In this document: positions 1 through 9,055 of the stretch, in pieces
How positions within the stretch are numbered: position 1 is the stretch's first letter
Layout of the letters: each line of letters begins with the position of its first letter
Assembly (NCBI RefSeq): GCF_900105195.1
Contig: NZ_FNRX01000002.1
Span: 868,001-932,000, forward strand
Direction of reading: 5' to 3'
DNA length: 64,000 bases
Source of the DNA: Rhodococcus pyridinivorans
Lineage (GTDB): Bacteria > Actinomycetota > Actinomycetes > Mycobacteriales > Mycobacteriaceae
Program-made: the position numbers and the translations under genes
Notes under the pieces: model-generated
What the model saw: only the letters and a program-made list of their open reading frames with translations
What the model was told of the DNA's origin: nothing
Database searches by the model: none

Positions 1-95
1 CCGTAGTGCGGGAAGGTGCCGTCGGTCTGCTTGGCGGTCGAGTCGATCCGCTCTAGCATCGCCTCGATCGCCGCGGTGTACCGGGAGTTGGTCAC
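1..95 (-). CDS. N-terminal fragment of an unidentified protein
   Basis: The frame opens with GTG at 95-93 and runs off the left edge, giving about 31 residues beginning VTNSRYTAAIEAM and reaching DGTFPHYG. Its GTG overlaps the TGA of the upstream alcohol dehydrogenase (94-92), so it is the last visible gene of the minus-strand operon and is probably translationally coupled. The FPHY segment resembles the start of GH88-type unsaturated glycuronyl hydrolases, but the fragment is too short to assign a family. Confidence 0.5.
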   Translation of the reverse strand, partial: MTNSRYTAAIEAMLERIDSTAKQTDGTFPHY

Positions 96-1246
96 GACCG
101 GCCTCCGGTGGTGAGGACCGACTTGAGCGTGCGCCCGTCCCGCATATCGGTCATGGCATCGTCCGCCTCGGTGAGCGGGTATTCGGTGACCATCGACGCG
201 AGATCGAAGTGGGCGGTCAGCCGGGGGAGGGATTCGACGTATTCGAGGTGGTTCTGCGGAGAGAACGCCCAGCTTCCCAGCACCTGCAGCTGCTTTTTGG
301 TGATGTAGTGGGGGTTGATCGGAGTGGTGCCGTGGTCGGTGTACTGTCCGACGACGAGGTACTTGCCGCCGCGGCGGGCGAGGTCGATGCCTTCGGCTAC
401 TGCGGTCGGGACGCCGGTGGCCTCGATGACGACGTCGGCGCCGCGCCCGTCCGGTGTGTGCGCGAGGATCCGTTCCAGACGGGCCTCTTGATCGGTCTCG
501 GTGAAGATGTCGATGTGGATGTCGCCGATGCCGGCGGCCTGCGCGACCTCGAGACGGTTGGCCGGCCCGCCGACGATGATCACTTTCGCTGCGCCGGCGA
601 GTGTGGCGTACATGGCGCAGGCCAGGCCGACCGGTCCGCTGCCCTGGACCACGACGACATCACCTGTCTGCGGCTTGGCGATATCGTTCACGGCGTGCAC
701 GGCCGTCGGGCCGGCGCAGCCGAGTGCGATCACCTGCTGCGGGGTCACCGAGGACGGGATGCGGATGATCGTCGAGCCGGGCTGGAGGTAGATCTGTTCG
801 GACCACCCACCCGACAGATGGGGCCAGTCGGCCGACGACTGGTTGATGCCGTACACCTTGCGGGTCTCGCACAGCGACGGTTCGTGCTGGTCCTGGCAGT
901 AGTAGCAGTGCCCGCACGGGATGTTGGACGCCCATGAGATCGCGTCCCCGACGTGCAGTTGCTCGCCCCGGGCATCGGTGGTGACTCCCTCGCCGAGGGC
1001 GTGTACGCGACCGACCGCCTCGTGTCCGAGGATGAGCGGTACCGGAATGGGCAGGCGACCTTGCTGCAGGTGGATGTCGGTTCCACAGATTCCCGCGTGC
1101 GTGACGTCGACGACGACCGCGCCGGCATCGGGGGTCACGCGCGGAAACGTCCTCGCGGTCATGGTCTGTCCGAAGCCTTCGAGCACCATCGCGGTGGCGG
1201 TGCCGGTGGTCGGGCTCGTCGGGTCCGTCTGCATCGCATTACTCAT
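92..1246 (-). CDS. Zinc-dependent medium-chain alcohol dehydrogenase
   Basis: This is a 384-residue MDR-family NAD(P)-dependent dehydrogenase. Catalytic zinc ligands are visible as Cys54 (GICGTD) and His75 (GHE, 74-76). The structural zinc site is Cys111, 114, 117 and 126, and the Rossmann motif GSGPVG lies near 202-207. The start ATG overlaps the TGA of the upstream CoA-transferase, so the two are coupled. The substrate is unknown. The operon context (two CoA-transferases and an acyl-CoA dehydrogenase) points to oxidation of a hydroxy acid or an alcohol derived from one. Family assignment is firm; the substrate is not readable. Confidence 0.88.
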   Translation of the reverse strand: MSNAMQTDPTSPTTGTATAMVLEGFGQTMTARTFPRVTPDAGAVVVDVTHAGICGTDIHLQQGRLPIPVPLILGHEAVGRVHALGEGVTTDARGEQLHVGDAISWASNIPCGHCYYCQDQHEPSLCETRKVYGINQSSADWPHLSGGWSEQIYLQPGSTIIRIPSSVTPQQVIALGCAGPTAVHAVNDIAKPQTGDVVVVQGSGPVGLACAMYATLAGAAKVIIVGGPANRLEVAQAAGIGDIHIDIFTETDQEARLERILAHTPDGRGADVVIEATGVPTAVAEGIDLARRGGKYLVVGQYTDHGTTPINPHYITKKQLQVLGSWAFSPQNHLEYVESLPRLTAHFDLASMVTEYPLTEADDAMTDMRDGRTLKSVLTTGGRS

Positions 1247-2442
1247 CGGATCACTCCCTTATTGCGCAAGGTCTGGACATCGGACTCGGAGATACCGAGC
1301 TCATGGAGGATTTCGTCGGCATGTTCACTGACCGCCGGCACCCCACGGTGCACCTGGGCGGGGGTGCGGGACAACGTGACAGGGTTGCCCATCAACCGGG
1401 TGGTGCGCACACCCTCGATCTCGACGTCGACGAGCGTGCCGTTGTGCCGCGTCTGGGGATGATCGAGCGCTTCTTGCAAGGTGAGCAGCGGTGCGCACAG
1501 CAGATCGACCCCGTCGAACAACTCTGCCGCCTCGGCGGTGCTCAACTGTGCGACCAGCGGACGCAGAACCGCGTTGGCGGCCTCTTTGTTCTCTGCCTGG
1601 AGCTGTGGTGTGGCGAACGTCGGCTGGACGGACAGATCGTCGATGTCGAGAGCTTTGCATGCCAGACCCAGAGCGTTCTCGCGGAACAGGCCGAGTACCA
1701 AGAGCAGACCGTCGGTCGTTTCGAAGATGCCGCTGTACCAGTCGCTGACCCAGTTGGTCTCACGCTGGTACGCCAGCAGTGTGGAGCTTTCGAGAGTCTG
1801 CAGGGCCAGTGCTGTATCGAAGAGGTTGACGCTGACCTTCTGGCCGCGGCCGGAGCGCTCGCGTTCGAACAGTGCTGCCAAGATTCCCTGGGCGAGGGCC
1901 ATACCCGAGGCGTAGTCCACGGTCGGTACCGGATGTACGTATGCCGAGATCGACGGGTCGCCGCACGCGCGTGCCATTCCGCTCAGTGCCTGCGCGAGCA
2001 TGTCCTGGCCTGCTTTGTGGGCGTATGGCCCGGTCTCGCCGAATCCGGTCGCAGTGCCGTAGACGAGCCGAGGATAGCGCTCGTGCAGATCGTCGTAGGT
2101 CAAGCCCAGTCGTTCGACTGCCGCGGTCCGGTAGCTGTGGATGAGAACATCCGCCTCCGCGAGGAGCTGATGGAGAATGTCCTGCCCCTCAGAGGTTTTC
2201 AGGTTCAGTGCGATGCTGCGCTTGTTGCGGTTGACCGCGGCGAAGTAGGCACTGGGGCGACCTTCGTCGAGTGACTCGCGATCGAGGCCTCGCAGCATGT
2301 CTCCGTTGACACCGCGCTCGACCTTGATCACTTCGGCGCCGAGGTCGCCGAGAACCTGCGCGGCCACGGGCGCCTGCATGATCTCGCCGAGGTCGAGGAC
2401 CCGGATGCCGCTCAGCGCTTGTTGTTGCTGGGGGTGGTGCAC
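1243..2442 (-). CDS. Class III CoA-transferase (CaiB/BaiF family)
   Basis: A 399-residue family III CoA-transferase, which moves CoA between carboxylic acids through an aspartyl-CoA intermediate. The N-terminal VLDLGEIMQAPVAAQVLGDL block and the G-GETGPY segment are family hallmarks. The expected nucleophile is Asp147 in KAGQDML. It starts seven bases after the acyl-CoA dehydrogenase stop and overlaps the alcohol dehydrogenase start by four bases. It is the second CoA-transferase of the operon, so the pathway probably activates a dicarboxylic or hydroxy acid. The exact donor and acceptor cannot be inferred. Confidence 0.9.
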   Translation of the reverse strand: MHHPQQQQALSGIRVLDLGEIMQAPVAAQVLGDLGAEVIKVERGVNGDMLRGLDRESLDEGRPSAYFAAVNRNKRSIALNLKTSEGQDILHQLLAEADVLIHSYRTAAVERLGLTYDDLHERYPRLVYGTATGFGETGPYAHKAGQDMLAQALSGMARACGDPSISAYVHPVPTVDYASGMALAQGILAALFERERSGRGQKVSVNLFDTALALQTLESSTLLAYQRETNWVSDWYSGIFETTDGLLLVLGLFRENALGLACKALDIDDLSVQPTFATPQLQAENKEAANAVLRPLVAQLSTAEAAELFDGVDLLCAPLLTLQEALDHPQTRHNGTLVDVEIEGVRTTRLMGNPVTLSRTPAQVHRGVPAVSEHADEILHELGISESDVQTLRNKGVIR

Positions 2443-2449
2443 GGTGCGC

Positions 2450-3568
2450 CTACTTTCCGTATACCGACTTGGCGATGATGAGTCGCTGGATCTGGTTGGT
2501 GCCCTCGTAGATCTGGGTGATCTTGGCGTCGCGCATCATCCGCTCGACCGGATAATCACGGACATAGCCGTATCCGCCGTGCAGTTGGAGCGCATCGGTG
2601 GTCACCGACATGGCGGTGTCGCTGCACAGCAGCTTCGCCATGGCCGCCTTCGTCCGTCCCGCCGGTTCCCCGTCGTCGATGAGACGGGCTGCGTCGTACA
2701 GCAGCGTGCGGGCCGACTCGATCTTGACGGCCATATCGGCGACCATGCCGCGCAGAAGCTGGAAGCGGGAGATGGACTGGCCGAACTGCTCGCGGTCGGT
2801 CGTGTACGACACTGCGGCATCGAATGCGCCCTGTGCGATGCCGAGAGCCTGCGCGGCGATGAGTGCCCGGCTGACGTTCAGTTCCTCGGAGATGTACGCG
2901 AACCCCTGGTAGGGGTCGTTGACGACCCGGACGGCGGGCAGTCGGCACTCGTCGAAGTTCACGTCGGTCGTGGGGCTGCCGCGCATACCCATCTTCTTTT
3001 CGGGAGCGCCGAAACTGACGCCGGCGTCGTCCTTGTGCACCATGAAGATGCCGAGTGACTTCTCGCCGGTCTTCGCCAGCACGGCGTACCAGTCGGCCCA
3101 CGGCGCATTGCTGATGAACCGCTTCTGACCGTTGAGGATCCAGTCGGACCCATCCTGGGTTGCGGTCGTTGCGATCGCCGACAGGTCCGAGCCCACGCGC
3201 GGCTCGGTCATGCACCATGCGGCGCCGGCGGCGCCCGATGCGACGTTCGGTACCACCAGTCGCTTGAGTTCGTCGGAGCCTTGACGGAGCACGGTGGAGG
3301 TGCCGGCCCAGTTGACCAGCATGACCAGTGCCGTGCTTGCACAGGACGCTGCGACTTCTTCTACAGCGATGACCTGGGCGAGCAGGTCGGCTCCACTGCC
3401 GCCGAGGCTCTCGGGGTAGGCGAGTCCGGGCAGGTCGTTGCTGCGCAGGGCTGCCCAGGATTCCGAGGGGAATCGTTCCTTGTCGTCCACATCGGCGGCG
3501 TGCGGTGCGATCTTGGTCTGCGCGAGTTTGCGGACGCTCTCGCGGAATTCGCGATATTCGATACTCAT
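2450..3568 (-). CDS. Acyl-CoA dehydrogenase
   Basis: A 372-residue FAD-dependent acyl-CoA dehydrogenase of usual length that introduces an alpha-beta double bond into an acyl-CoA. The flavin-binding stretch [13 protein letters not shown] and the C-terminal [15 protein letters not shown] block are typical; Glu of YEGT is the expected catalytic base. It lies between the two CoA-transferases with short gaps (50 and 7 bases), so it likely acts on the CoA thioester they make. Substrate chain length is not deducible. Confidence 0.9.
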   Translation of the reverse strand: MSIEYREFRESVRKLAQTKIAPHAADVDDKERFPSESWAALRSNDLPGLAYPESLGGSGADLLAQVIAVEEVAASCASTALVMLVNWAGTSTVLRQGSDELKRLVVPNVASGAAGAAWCMTEPRVGSDLSAIATTATQDGSDWILNGQKRFISNAPWADWYAVLAKTGEKSLGIFMVHKDDAGVSFGAPEKKMGMRGSPTTDVNFDECRLPAVRVVNDPYQGFAYISEELNVSRALIAAQALGIAQGAFDAAVSYTTDREQFGQSISRFQLLRGMVADMAVKIESARTLLYDAARLIDDGEPAGRTKAAMAKLLCSDTAMSVTTDALQLHGGYGYVRDYPVERMMRDAKITQIYEGTNQIQRLIIAKSVYGK

Positions 3569-3618
3569 GAATTACTCCTGGTCTGTGTGGGGAAGGTGAT
3601 GATTCGGAAGTTCGACGG

Positions 3619-4755
3619 TCACAGTGGGGGCCAGCTCAGACCCGTCACGGACGAGGGGATACCGGCTGCGGCCGCCCGGTGGGCGAGGTCTTCGGCGACA
3701 CCGGCACGGCGCAGCACTTCCTCGGTCTTGACGTGGGTGTCGGTGGCGCGCCGTGTCGGGCCGTCGGAGAACACCGGGACCACGGGGACCGAATCCAGTG
3801 CGAAGTCCGGGTCCCGGGCGACGATCTGATCGAAGGTGGCCAGTTCGTGCGGTTCGAGTACCGGTGTCACGCAGGCATCGACATCGGCGAACACTGTGGT
3901 CCACTCCGCCATCGTCTTCGTCTCGAATGCTGTGGTCAGTGACTTTTCGATGTGGTCCCAGGTGGACTCGTCGAAATGGTTCGGAACGGCGCCGAGGTCG
4001 AGGGTGGTCCACAACCGTTCGAAGAAGGCGGTCTCGAGTGCCCCGACTGCGACGTAGCGATCGTCGGAGCAGCGGTAGCACCGATAGAACGGCATCGATC
4101 CGGTCAGTACGCCGTGTCCACGTCCGGGCAGCGTCGGCGTCTGCCAGTCGACGAAGTTCATTCCCATCATCGACAGCACGCCGTCGACCATGGCGGCATC
4201 GATGTACCGGCCTTTGCCTGTACGCGTGCGGTCGTAGAGGGCGGACATGATGCCGAATGCCGACAGCAATCCGCCGCCTGCGAAGTCGGCGACCAGGTTC
4301 AGCGGCAGTGTCGGCGGGTGATCCGAGGGGCCGAAGGTCCCGAGGGCACCGGCGATGGCCAGGTAGTTGATGTCGTGCCCGGCGCGCTGCGCCATGGGCC
4401 CGTTCTGGCCGTAGCCCGTCACGCTGCAGTAGACGAGTCCGGGATTGAGGGCCGACAGTTCCGCGTAGCCGGCGCCCAGCTTGTCTGCCACTCCGGGGCG
4501 GAATCCTTCCATGAAGACGTCGGCTTCCGAAACGAGGGTGTGCAGGGCGTCGAGGCCGTCGGCGGTCTTGAGGTCGAGCGAGATGAATTCCTTGCCTCGC
4601 GACAGCGCGGGCACCGGAAGCCCGGAACGACCACCACCGATTGCGATCACTTCTGCGCCGAGGTCCGCGAGCAGCATGCTCGCGTACGGTCCGGGCGCCA
4701 GACGTGTCATATCCAGTACCCGAACCCCCGCGAGTGGTCCTGTCGTTGCGGTCAT
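3619..4755 (-). CDS. Class III CoA-transferase (CaiB/BaiF family)
   Basis: A 378-residue family III CoA-transferase, the first gene of the minus-strand operon. VRVLDMTRLAPGPYASMLLA at the N terminus and Asp128 in RAGHDIN (expected nucleophile) support the call. The start at 4755 is chosen because family homology begins about ten residues in. An overlapping 400-codon frame (3572-4774) is only a shadow. It is divergent from the aldehyde dehydrogenase at 4918, with a palindrome between them. Confidence 0.9.
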   Translation of the reverse strand: MTATTGPLAGVRVLDMTRLAPGPYASMLLADLGAEVIAIGGGRSGLPVPALSRGKEFISLDLKTADGLDALHTLVSEADVFMEGFRPGVADKLGAGYAELSALNPGLVYCSVTGYGQNGPMAQRAGHDINYLAIAGALGTFGPSDHPPTLPLNLVADFAGGGLLSAFGIMSALYDRTRTGKGRYIDAAMVDGVLSMMGMNFVDWQTPTLPGRGHGVLTGSMPFYRCYRCSDDRYVAVGALETAFFERLWTTLDLGAVPNHFDESTWDHIEKSLTTAFETKTMAEWTTVFADVDACVTPVLEPHELATFDQIVARDPDFALDSVPVVPVFSDGPTRRATDTHVKTEEVLRRAGVAEDLAHRAAAAGIPSSVTGLSWPPL

Positions 4756-4823
4756 CGTCGTCCTCCAAAGTCATCCGGTATCTCGTGTGATGCCCATCCT
4801 GGAGGCGGTGACTGCACTCACAC

Positions 4824-4841
4824 CATCTCCATGTGGAGATG
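4824..4841. promoter_or_regulatory. 18-bp palindrome, candidate operator
   Basis: CATCTCCA-TG-TGGAGATG is a perfect 8-2-8 inverted repeat. It sits in the 162-base region between the divergent CoA-transferase and aldehyde dehydrogenase starts, where a shared operator would be expected. The regulator is unknown. Confidence 0.5.
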
Positions 4842-4917
4842 TCGCATCACATCGGTTCTCCCGCACACTGAGATCCACACACTCAGCACGGGACGCTCCG
4901 AATTCGACAGGACAGCA

Positions 4918-6393
4918 ATGGAAACCACTGCGACAGACACTCTTCTCGACACCTCCGCGCAGGATTACGAGCGGATTCTCGACGCCGCCGAGGCCGCCGC
5001 GGCGCCTCTTGCTCGTACGGACCTGCACGAGCGAGCGCACCTTCTGCGGTCGGTGGCCGATGCGCTCGACGCCACAGCGTCGGAACTGGTACCGCTGGCG
5101 GCCGCCGACAGTTCACTGCCCGAGCCGCGCCTGCGCGGCGAAGTCACGCGGACGACGACGCAGCTGCGGATGTTCGCCGAGGTCGTCGAGGAGGGCTCCT
5201 GGCTGGAAGCGATCATCGACACGGCCGATCCGGATGCGCACCCTGCTCCGCGTCCCGACCTGCGCCGGATGCTCGTGCCCACCGGACCTGTCGCAGTGTT
5301 CGGTGCGAGCAACTTTCCGTTCGCATTCGGACTCGGCGGCGGAGACACTGCTTCGGCATTGGCTGCCGGCTGCCCCGTCGTGGCCAAAGCCCACCCTGCT
5401 CAGCCGCGATTGACCGCCGCTTATGCGCGGGCGATCGACGAGGGACTGCGGGCGTGCGGCGCCCCGGACGGCACCTTCGGGGTTGTGCAGGGCGCCGAGA
5501 TCGGACGTCAGCTCGTCCAGGATCGGCGTATCACCGCCGTCGGGTTCACCGGCTCGACATCGGGTGGCCGTGCGCTGGCCGATCTGGCAGCCGGTCGCCC
5601 GGATCCCATCCCGTTCTACGGTGAGCTCGGCAGCACCAATCCGGTGTTCGTGACACCTGCGGCCGCCGAGGACCGGTCGGGCAAGATCGCCGGCGAGTTC
5701 CTCGAATCGTTGCTGCTCGGCGCGGGGCAGTTCTGCACCAAGCCGGGGCTGCTGTTCGTTCCCGAGCAGAGTTCGATCGAGTGGCTCGTTCGAACCGCGG
5801 TCGCCGATGATTCGTTCCGTCTGCTGCACGCAGGGATCCGGCAGTCGTTTCTCGAGGTGTCCCAGCAGATCCTCGACCATCCCGAGGTCCGGCCGGTGGC
5901 AGTGCCCGAGCAGAGTGGTCTGGACGAACTGTCGGTGCGGCCGGTCATCGGCGTGACCGACGCTCGGGCACTGCGTCGAAACCCTCAGGACCTGCTCGAA
6001 GAATGCTTCGGTCCGTTCGGGCTGATCGTGACCTACACATCGATCGAGGAGCTGTACGCGGCGATGGCTGTCCTGCCGGGCACGTTGACAGCGACCGTCC
6101 ACGGAACCGATGACGATCCCGATGCTGCGGGACTGCTCGGTGCGCTTGCGCGCCGTGCGGGGCGCGTCATCTGGAATGGATGGCCCACCGGTGTGGCCGT
6201 GGGTTGGGCTCAGCACCACGGTGGTCCCTACCCGGCCACCAACTCGGTACACACCTCCGTCGGAGCGACCGCGATTCGGCGATTCCTGCGTCCGGTCGCC
6301 TACCAGTCGGTGCCCGAAGCGAACCTGCCGTCCGCTCTCGTCGATGCGAACCCGTGGGGTATCCCCCGCCGAGTGAACGGCCGGCTGTCGTAG
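4918..6393 (+). CDS. NADP-type aldehyde dehydrogenase, 2-oxoglutarate semialdehyde dehydrogenase-like
   Basis: The ATG at 4918 gives 491 residues; the open frame continues upstream but family similarity starts here. The sequence follows the 2,5-dioxopentanoate (alpha-ketoglutaric semialdehyde) dehydrogenase branch: GASNFPFAFG, KAHPAQP, the catalytic Glu in GELGSTNP (near 236) and the nucleophile Cys in GQFCTKPG (near 271). Such enzymes finish sugar-acid, hydroxyproline or glucarate catabolism. It is divergent from the CoA-transferase operon, so the whole block may degrade one organic or sugar acid; that link is inference. Confidence 0.85.
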   Translation: METTATDTLLDTSAQDYERILDAAEAAAAPLARTDLHERAHLLRSVADALDATASELVPLAAADSSLPEPRLRGEVTRTTTQLRMFAEVVEEGSWLEAIIDTADPDAHPAPRPDLRRMLVPTGPVAVFGASNFPFAFGLGGGDTASALAAGCPVVAKAHPAQPRLTAAYARAIDEGLRACGAPDGTFGVVQGAEIGRQLVQDRRITAVGFTGSTSGGRALADLAAGRPDPIPFYGELGSTNPVFVTPAAAEDRSGKIAGEFLESLLLGAGQFCTKPGLLFVPEQSSIEWLVRTAVADDSFRLLHAGIRQSFLEVSQQILDHPEVRPVAVPEQSGLDELSVRPVIGVTDARALRRNPQDLLEECFGPFGLIVTYTSIEELYAAMAVLPGTLTATVHGTDDDPDAAGLLGALARRAGRVIWNGWPTGVAVGWAQHHGGPYPATNSVHTSVGATAIRRFLRPVAYQSVPEANLPSALVDANPWGIPRRVNGRLS

Positions 6394-6539
6394 GGCCACC
6401 GGTGCTCGCGATGTCGCCTCGGTTCGGACTGGGTGCGCAGAGGACTACGTCTGTTGCGTGGCTTCGGACCGGGTTTGTATGTGGCGTTGTGTCACACGAC
6501 CTTCCGGACCGGCGCGGGTAGTCACGCCCAGGTGTGCTG

Positions 6540-6593
6540 CACAACCAACGACACGGCGGTCTCCGGAGGGAGGCCGCCGTGTCGTTGGTTGTG
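6540..6593. terminator. Bidirectional intrinsic terminator
   Basis: A perfect 20-bp stem (left arm 6540-6559, right arm 6574-6593) closes a 14-base loop between the convergent aldehyde dehydrogenase and MFS genes. There is no marked T-tract, as is common for actinobacterial terminators. Confidence 0.75.
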
Positions 6594-6597
6594 GGTC

Positions 6598-7863
6598 TCA
6601 GGAGGTGGTGGTGTCGGGAGTGACCGGTTCTGTGTCGGCGACGGTGGTCTTTCCGCCGTTCTCGTCGACGAAGTACAGGATCACTGCGCCGATCATCGGT
6701 CCGACGGCGAGGGCTGCGAACGCTGCCAGGAACGAGCCGGTGGCGGAGAAGACCGCGCCGATGGCGAGGGGGACGAGGGTGCTGGCGATCTGCCAGAAGG
6801 CGTTGGATGCGCCGGCGGCTGTGCCGGTGACGTCGCTCGAGACCAGGCGGGGGATCATCGCGACGATCAGGGGCAGGTATCCGTAACCGACCAGGCCGAG
6901 GATGGGTGCTGCGATGAGGAGCGCAGGGACGTTGTCCAGCGTTCCGAAGAAGATCAGGATGATGGAGAACAGCGCGAGAATGACGATCGCGGGCTTTCGG
7001 GCGCTGCCTATCCGGTCGCCGAGTATTCCGGTGAGGGGTTTACTGACGACCGCCACGCCCGCGAAGATCGCCACGATGAACCCGGCGGTGGTGCCGGAAA
7101 CGCCGTGTCCCTTGATGAGCAGGGCGTTGGACCAGGTGACGAATCCGTATGTGCCCCAGAACCCGCCGAATCCGGCGAGGGAGAGCAGCATGAGATCGCG
7201 GTTGGTGGTCAGGGTCTTCCAGGCGGAGGGGCGCTTGCCGTCGCCCGCGGTAGCGATCGTGTTGGTGACCGGTCCCGGCCGGATGATCACGTAACAGATG
7301 ACGGCCGTGACGATCGAGATGGCACCGAAAAGGTGGTAGGAGGCGTGCCAGCTGTAGTGGTTGATCATCCACGGGACGGCGGTGTTGGCGATGACGGTGC
7401 CGAGCGAGGTCGCGGAGGTGAACAGTCCCATGACCTTGCCGAGTTCCTTGGGCTGGAACCAGCTTGCCAGGAGCTTGACGCCTGCGGCGTAATCCGCACC
7501 GGCGAAGAAGCCGACGACTGCTTGCACGCCGATGCCGATGACCGCGGAGGTGGTCGATCCGAAGATCATCATGAACACGCCTGCGCCGGCGAGTGAGACG
7601 GTGACCACCTCGCGGCCACCGAACCGGTCGGAGAGCACCCCGGTGAGGGCGTTGGAGCAGACGTAGCCGATGTAGTACGCGGTGGCGAACACGCCGAGGC
7701 TGGCCAGTGGTACGCCGAGGTCCTCGCCGACGAACACCGATGCCGGGCCCCAGGTGGAGCGATCGACGGAGGTCATGGTGAAGGCGAGCCAGCAGAGCAC
7801 GAGCACGACCCACCGATATCGGTTGCGTGCCTGTTGATCAGGTGATGTGGAAATCGTCTGCAC
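6598..7863 (-). CDS. MFS transporter
   Basis: A 421-residue major facilitator with twelve expected membrane segments. The conserved loop between segments 2 and 3 reads GVLSDRFGGREV, and the N terminus (RWVVLVLCWLAFTMTSVDRSTWG) resembles the anion:cation symporter type (phthalate, tartrate and sugar-acid carriers). It is transcribed alone. Upstream lie two copies of a motif shared with the phthalate-type operon (7958-7966 and 8121-8137), suggesting co-regulation. The substrate is probably an organic or aromatic acid. Confidence 0.85.
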   Translation of the reverse strand: MQTISTSPDQQARNRYRWVVLVLCWLAFTMTSVDRSTWGPASVFVGEDLGVPLASLGVFATAYYIGYVCSNALTGVLSDRFGGREVVTVSLAGAGVFMMIFGSTTSAVIGIGVQAVVGFFAGADYAAGVKLLASWFQPKELGKVMGLFTSATSLGTVIANTAVPWMINHYSWHASYHLFGAISIVTAVICYVIIRPGPVTNTIATAGDGKRPSAWKTLTTNRDLMLLSLAGFGGFWGTYGFVTWSNALLIKGHGVSGTTAGFIVAIFAGVAVVSKPLTGILGDRIGSARKPAIVILALFSIILIFFGTLDNVPALLIAAPILGLVGYGYLPLIVAMIPRLVSSDVTGTAAGASNAFWQIASTLVPLAIGAVFSATGSFLAAFAALAVGPMIGAVILYFVDENGGKTTVADTEPVTPDTTTS

Positions 7864-8260
7864 GAGGGGTTTCCTGTCTGGTCTCGGCGCGATAAGGGGG
7901 TCTCGGGTTGTGTTGCTGCTACCCGGGTTCTCGGGGGAGAGGATCGCTGCCGTCGGTCGAATAGCGTTGATGCAGTCGAGGTGTGGAAGGGGCTGTGAAC
8001 GTCACGAGGGGGTATGTCGCGGAAAGTTCAGGGTGGGTCACCTTCGACCGGTCGAGCGCTGCACCTGTTTTATCAAGGTGATCGCGTTCACACAATGTTT
8101 GCGTCCGTTTGTGGAGCAATTGCGCGCTATTCGGACGGATCTTGCCCATCGGTCCGGTCCGGGAGGCCATCGGCCGGATCGTGTGATCGCCGCTCGATCC
8201 GTCGATCACGCGGCGCGCAGGGCGCTGTCCCGATGACGACCGCGATCACCGGACAGGGCC
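7864..8260. other. Intergenic regulatory region
   Basis: No gene is seen in these 397 bases between the MFS start and the IclR stop. They hold a partial copy (7958-7966) and a full copy (8121-8137) of the TGCGCGCTATTCGGACG motif found again before the dioxygenase operon. The half-site GCGTCCG at 8101-8107 makes an inverted pair with the full copy. Confidence 0.6.
8121..8137 (+). promoter_or_regulatory. Shared IclR-regulon motif, copy 1
   Basis: TGCGCGCTATTCGGACG, identical over 17 bases to 11647-11663 and close to 10357-10370 on the other strand. It lies 258 bases before the MFS start at 7863. Its recurrence before co-functional units suggests an operator bound by one of the two neighbouring IclR proteins. 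Confidence 0.5.
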
Positions 8261-9055
8261 TCACATCGTTGCGAGCTCCTCGCGGATCTGCTCGGCCGCA
8301 GTGCGCAGAGCGGTGAGGATCGATCCCCGCATGTGATCGAGTGATACCCGCGAGGACTGAGCGGAGACGTTGAGAGCGGCGACTGCGTAGCCTTCGGCGT
8401 CGCGAACGGGCACGGCGATCGACCGCACTCCCTCGGTGAGTTCCTCGTCCGCCAGCGACCATCCCTCGTTGCGTGCGGCGAGGATCTTCTCGCGTAGTTC
8501 GTCGGTGTCGATCGTGGTGGCCGCGGTGTAACTGTGGGTGTCCACGCTAGCCAGATAGGCGTCGAGTTCGGCATCGGTGCGGTCGGCCAGGAGTACACGA
8601 CCGGTGGCGACGGCGTAGGCCGGCAGACTCGTCCCGACCACGATTTCGACCGTGAGGACCCGGTCGGCCTGGACCCGGTCGACATAGAAGATCCTGTCGT
8701 GATGCAGCACGGTGAGCGAGGCCGTCTCCTGCGTCTGCTCGGCCAGGCGTTCGAGGTGGGGCCGGACGATCTCGGGAAGTCCGCTGCTCAGGACGTAGGC
8801 GTCGCCGATCTCGAGTATCGCGGGGCGGGCGGTGTAGGCGGTGCCGTCGTAGGACAGATAACCCATGTACTCGAGTGTCAGCACGAAGCGCCGGGCCGCG
8901 GTGCGGGTGATACCGGCGAGGGTCGCGACTTCGGTGACCGACAGGGGGCGACGTTCTCGCCCGAACAGTTTGAGTACCTCGAGCCCCCGGCCGAGAGCTT
9001 GAACGTGATCGCGGTTCTGCTCCGGGGTCGTCGTGGTTGCTTCGTTCTCGCTCAC
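8261..9055 (-). CDS. IclR-family transcriptional regulator
   Basis: A 264-residue protein with an N-terminal winged helix (residues about 17-75, VLKLFGRERRPLSVTEVATL and TRTAARRFVLTL) and a C-terminal IclR effector domain ending in the usual SILTALRTAAEQI helix. The start overlaps the stop of the upstream MFS gene by four bases, so the two form an operon. Candidate operators before that operon (10357-10370) also occur before the dioxygenase genes. The effector is probably an aromatic acid (inference). Confidence 0.88.
   Translation of the reverse strand: MSENEATTTTPEQNRDHVQALGRGLEVLKLFGRERRPLSVTEVATLAGITRTAARRFVLTLEYMGYLSYDGTAYTARPAILEIGDAYVLSSGLPEIVRPHLERLAEQTQETASLTVLHHDRIFYVDRVQADRVLTVEIVVGTSLPAYAVATGRVLLADRTDAELDAYLASVDTHSYTAATTIDTDELREKILAARNEGWSLADEELTEGVRSIAVPVRDAEGYAVAALNVSAQSSRVSLDHMRGSILTALRTAAEQIREELATM

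Noticed and set aside
209..937. Long plus-strand frame opposite the alcohol dehydrogenase
   Set aside because: It mirrors the codon periodicity of the minus-strand gene and has no family similarity.
3572..4774. 400-codon minus-strand frame over the second CoA-transferase
   Set aside because: Arginine-rich shadow frame; the CoA-transferase frame at 3619-4755 has full family motifs.
3952..4917. N-terminal extension of the aldehyde dehydrogenase frame
   Set aside because: It lies antisense to the CoA-transferase; aldehyde dehydrogenase similarity begins at 4918.
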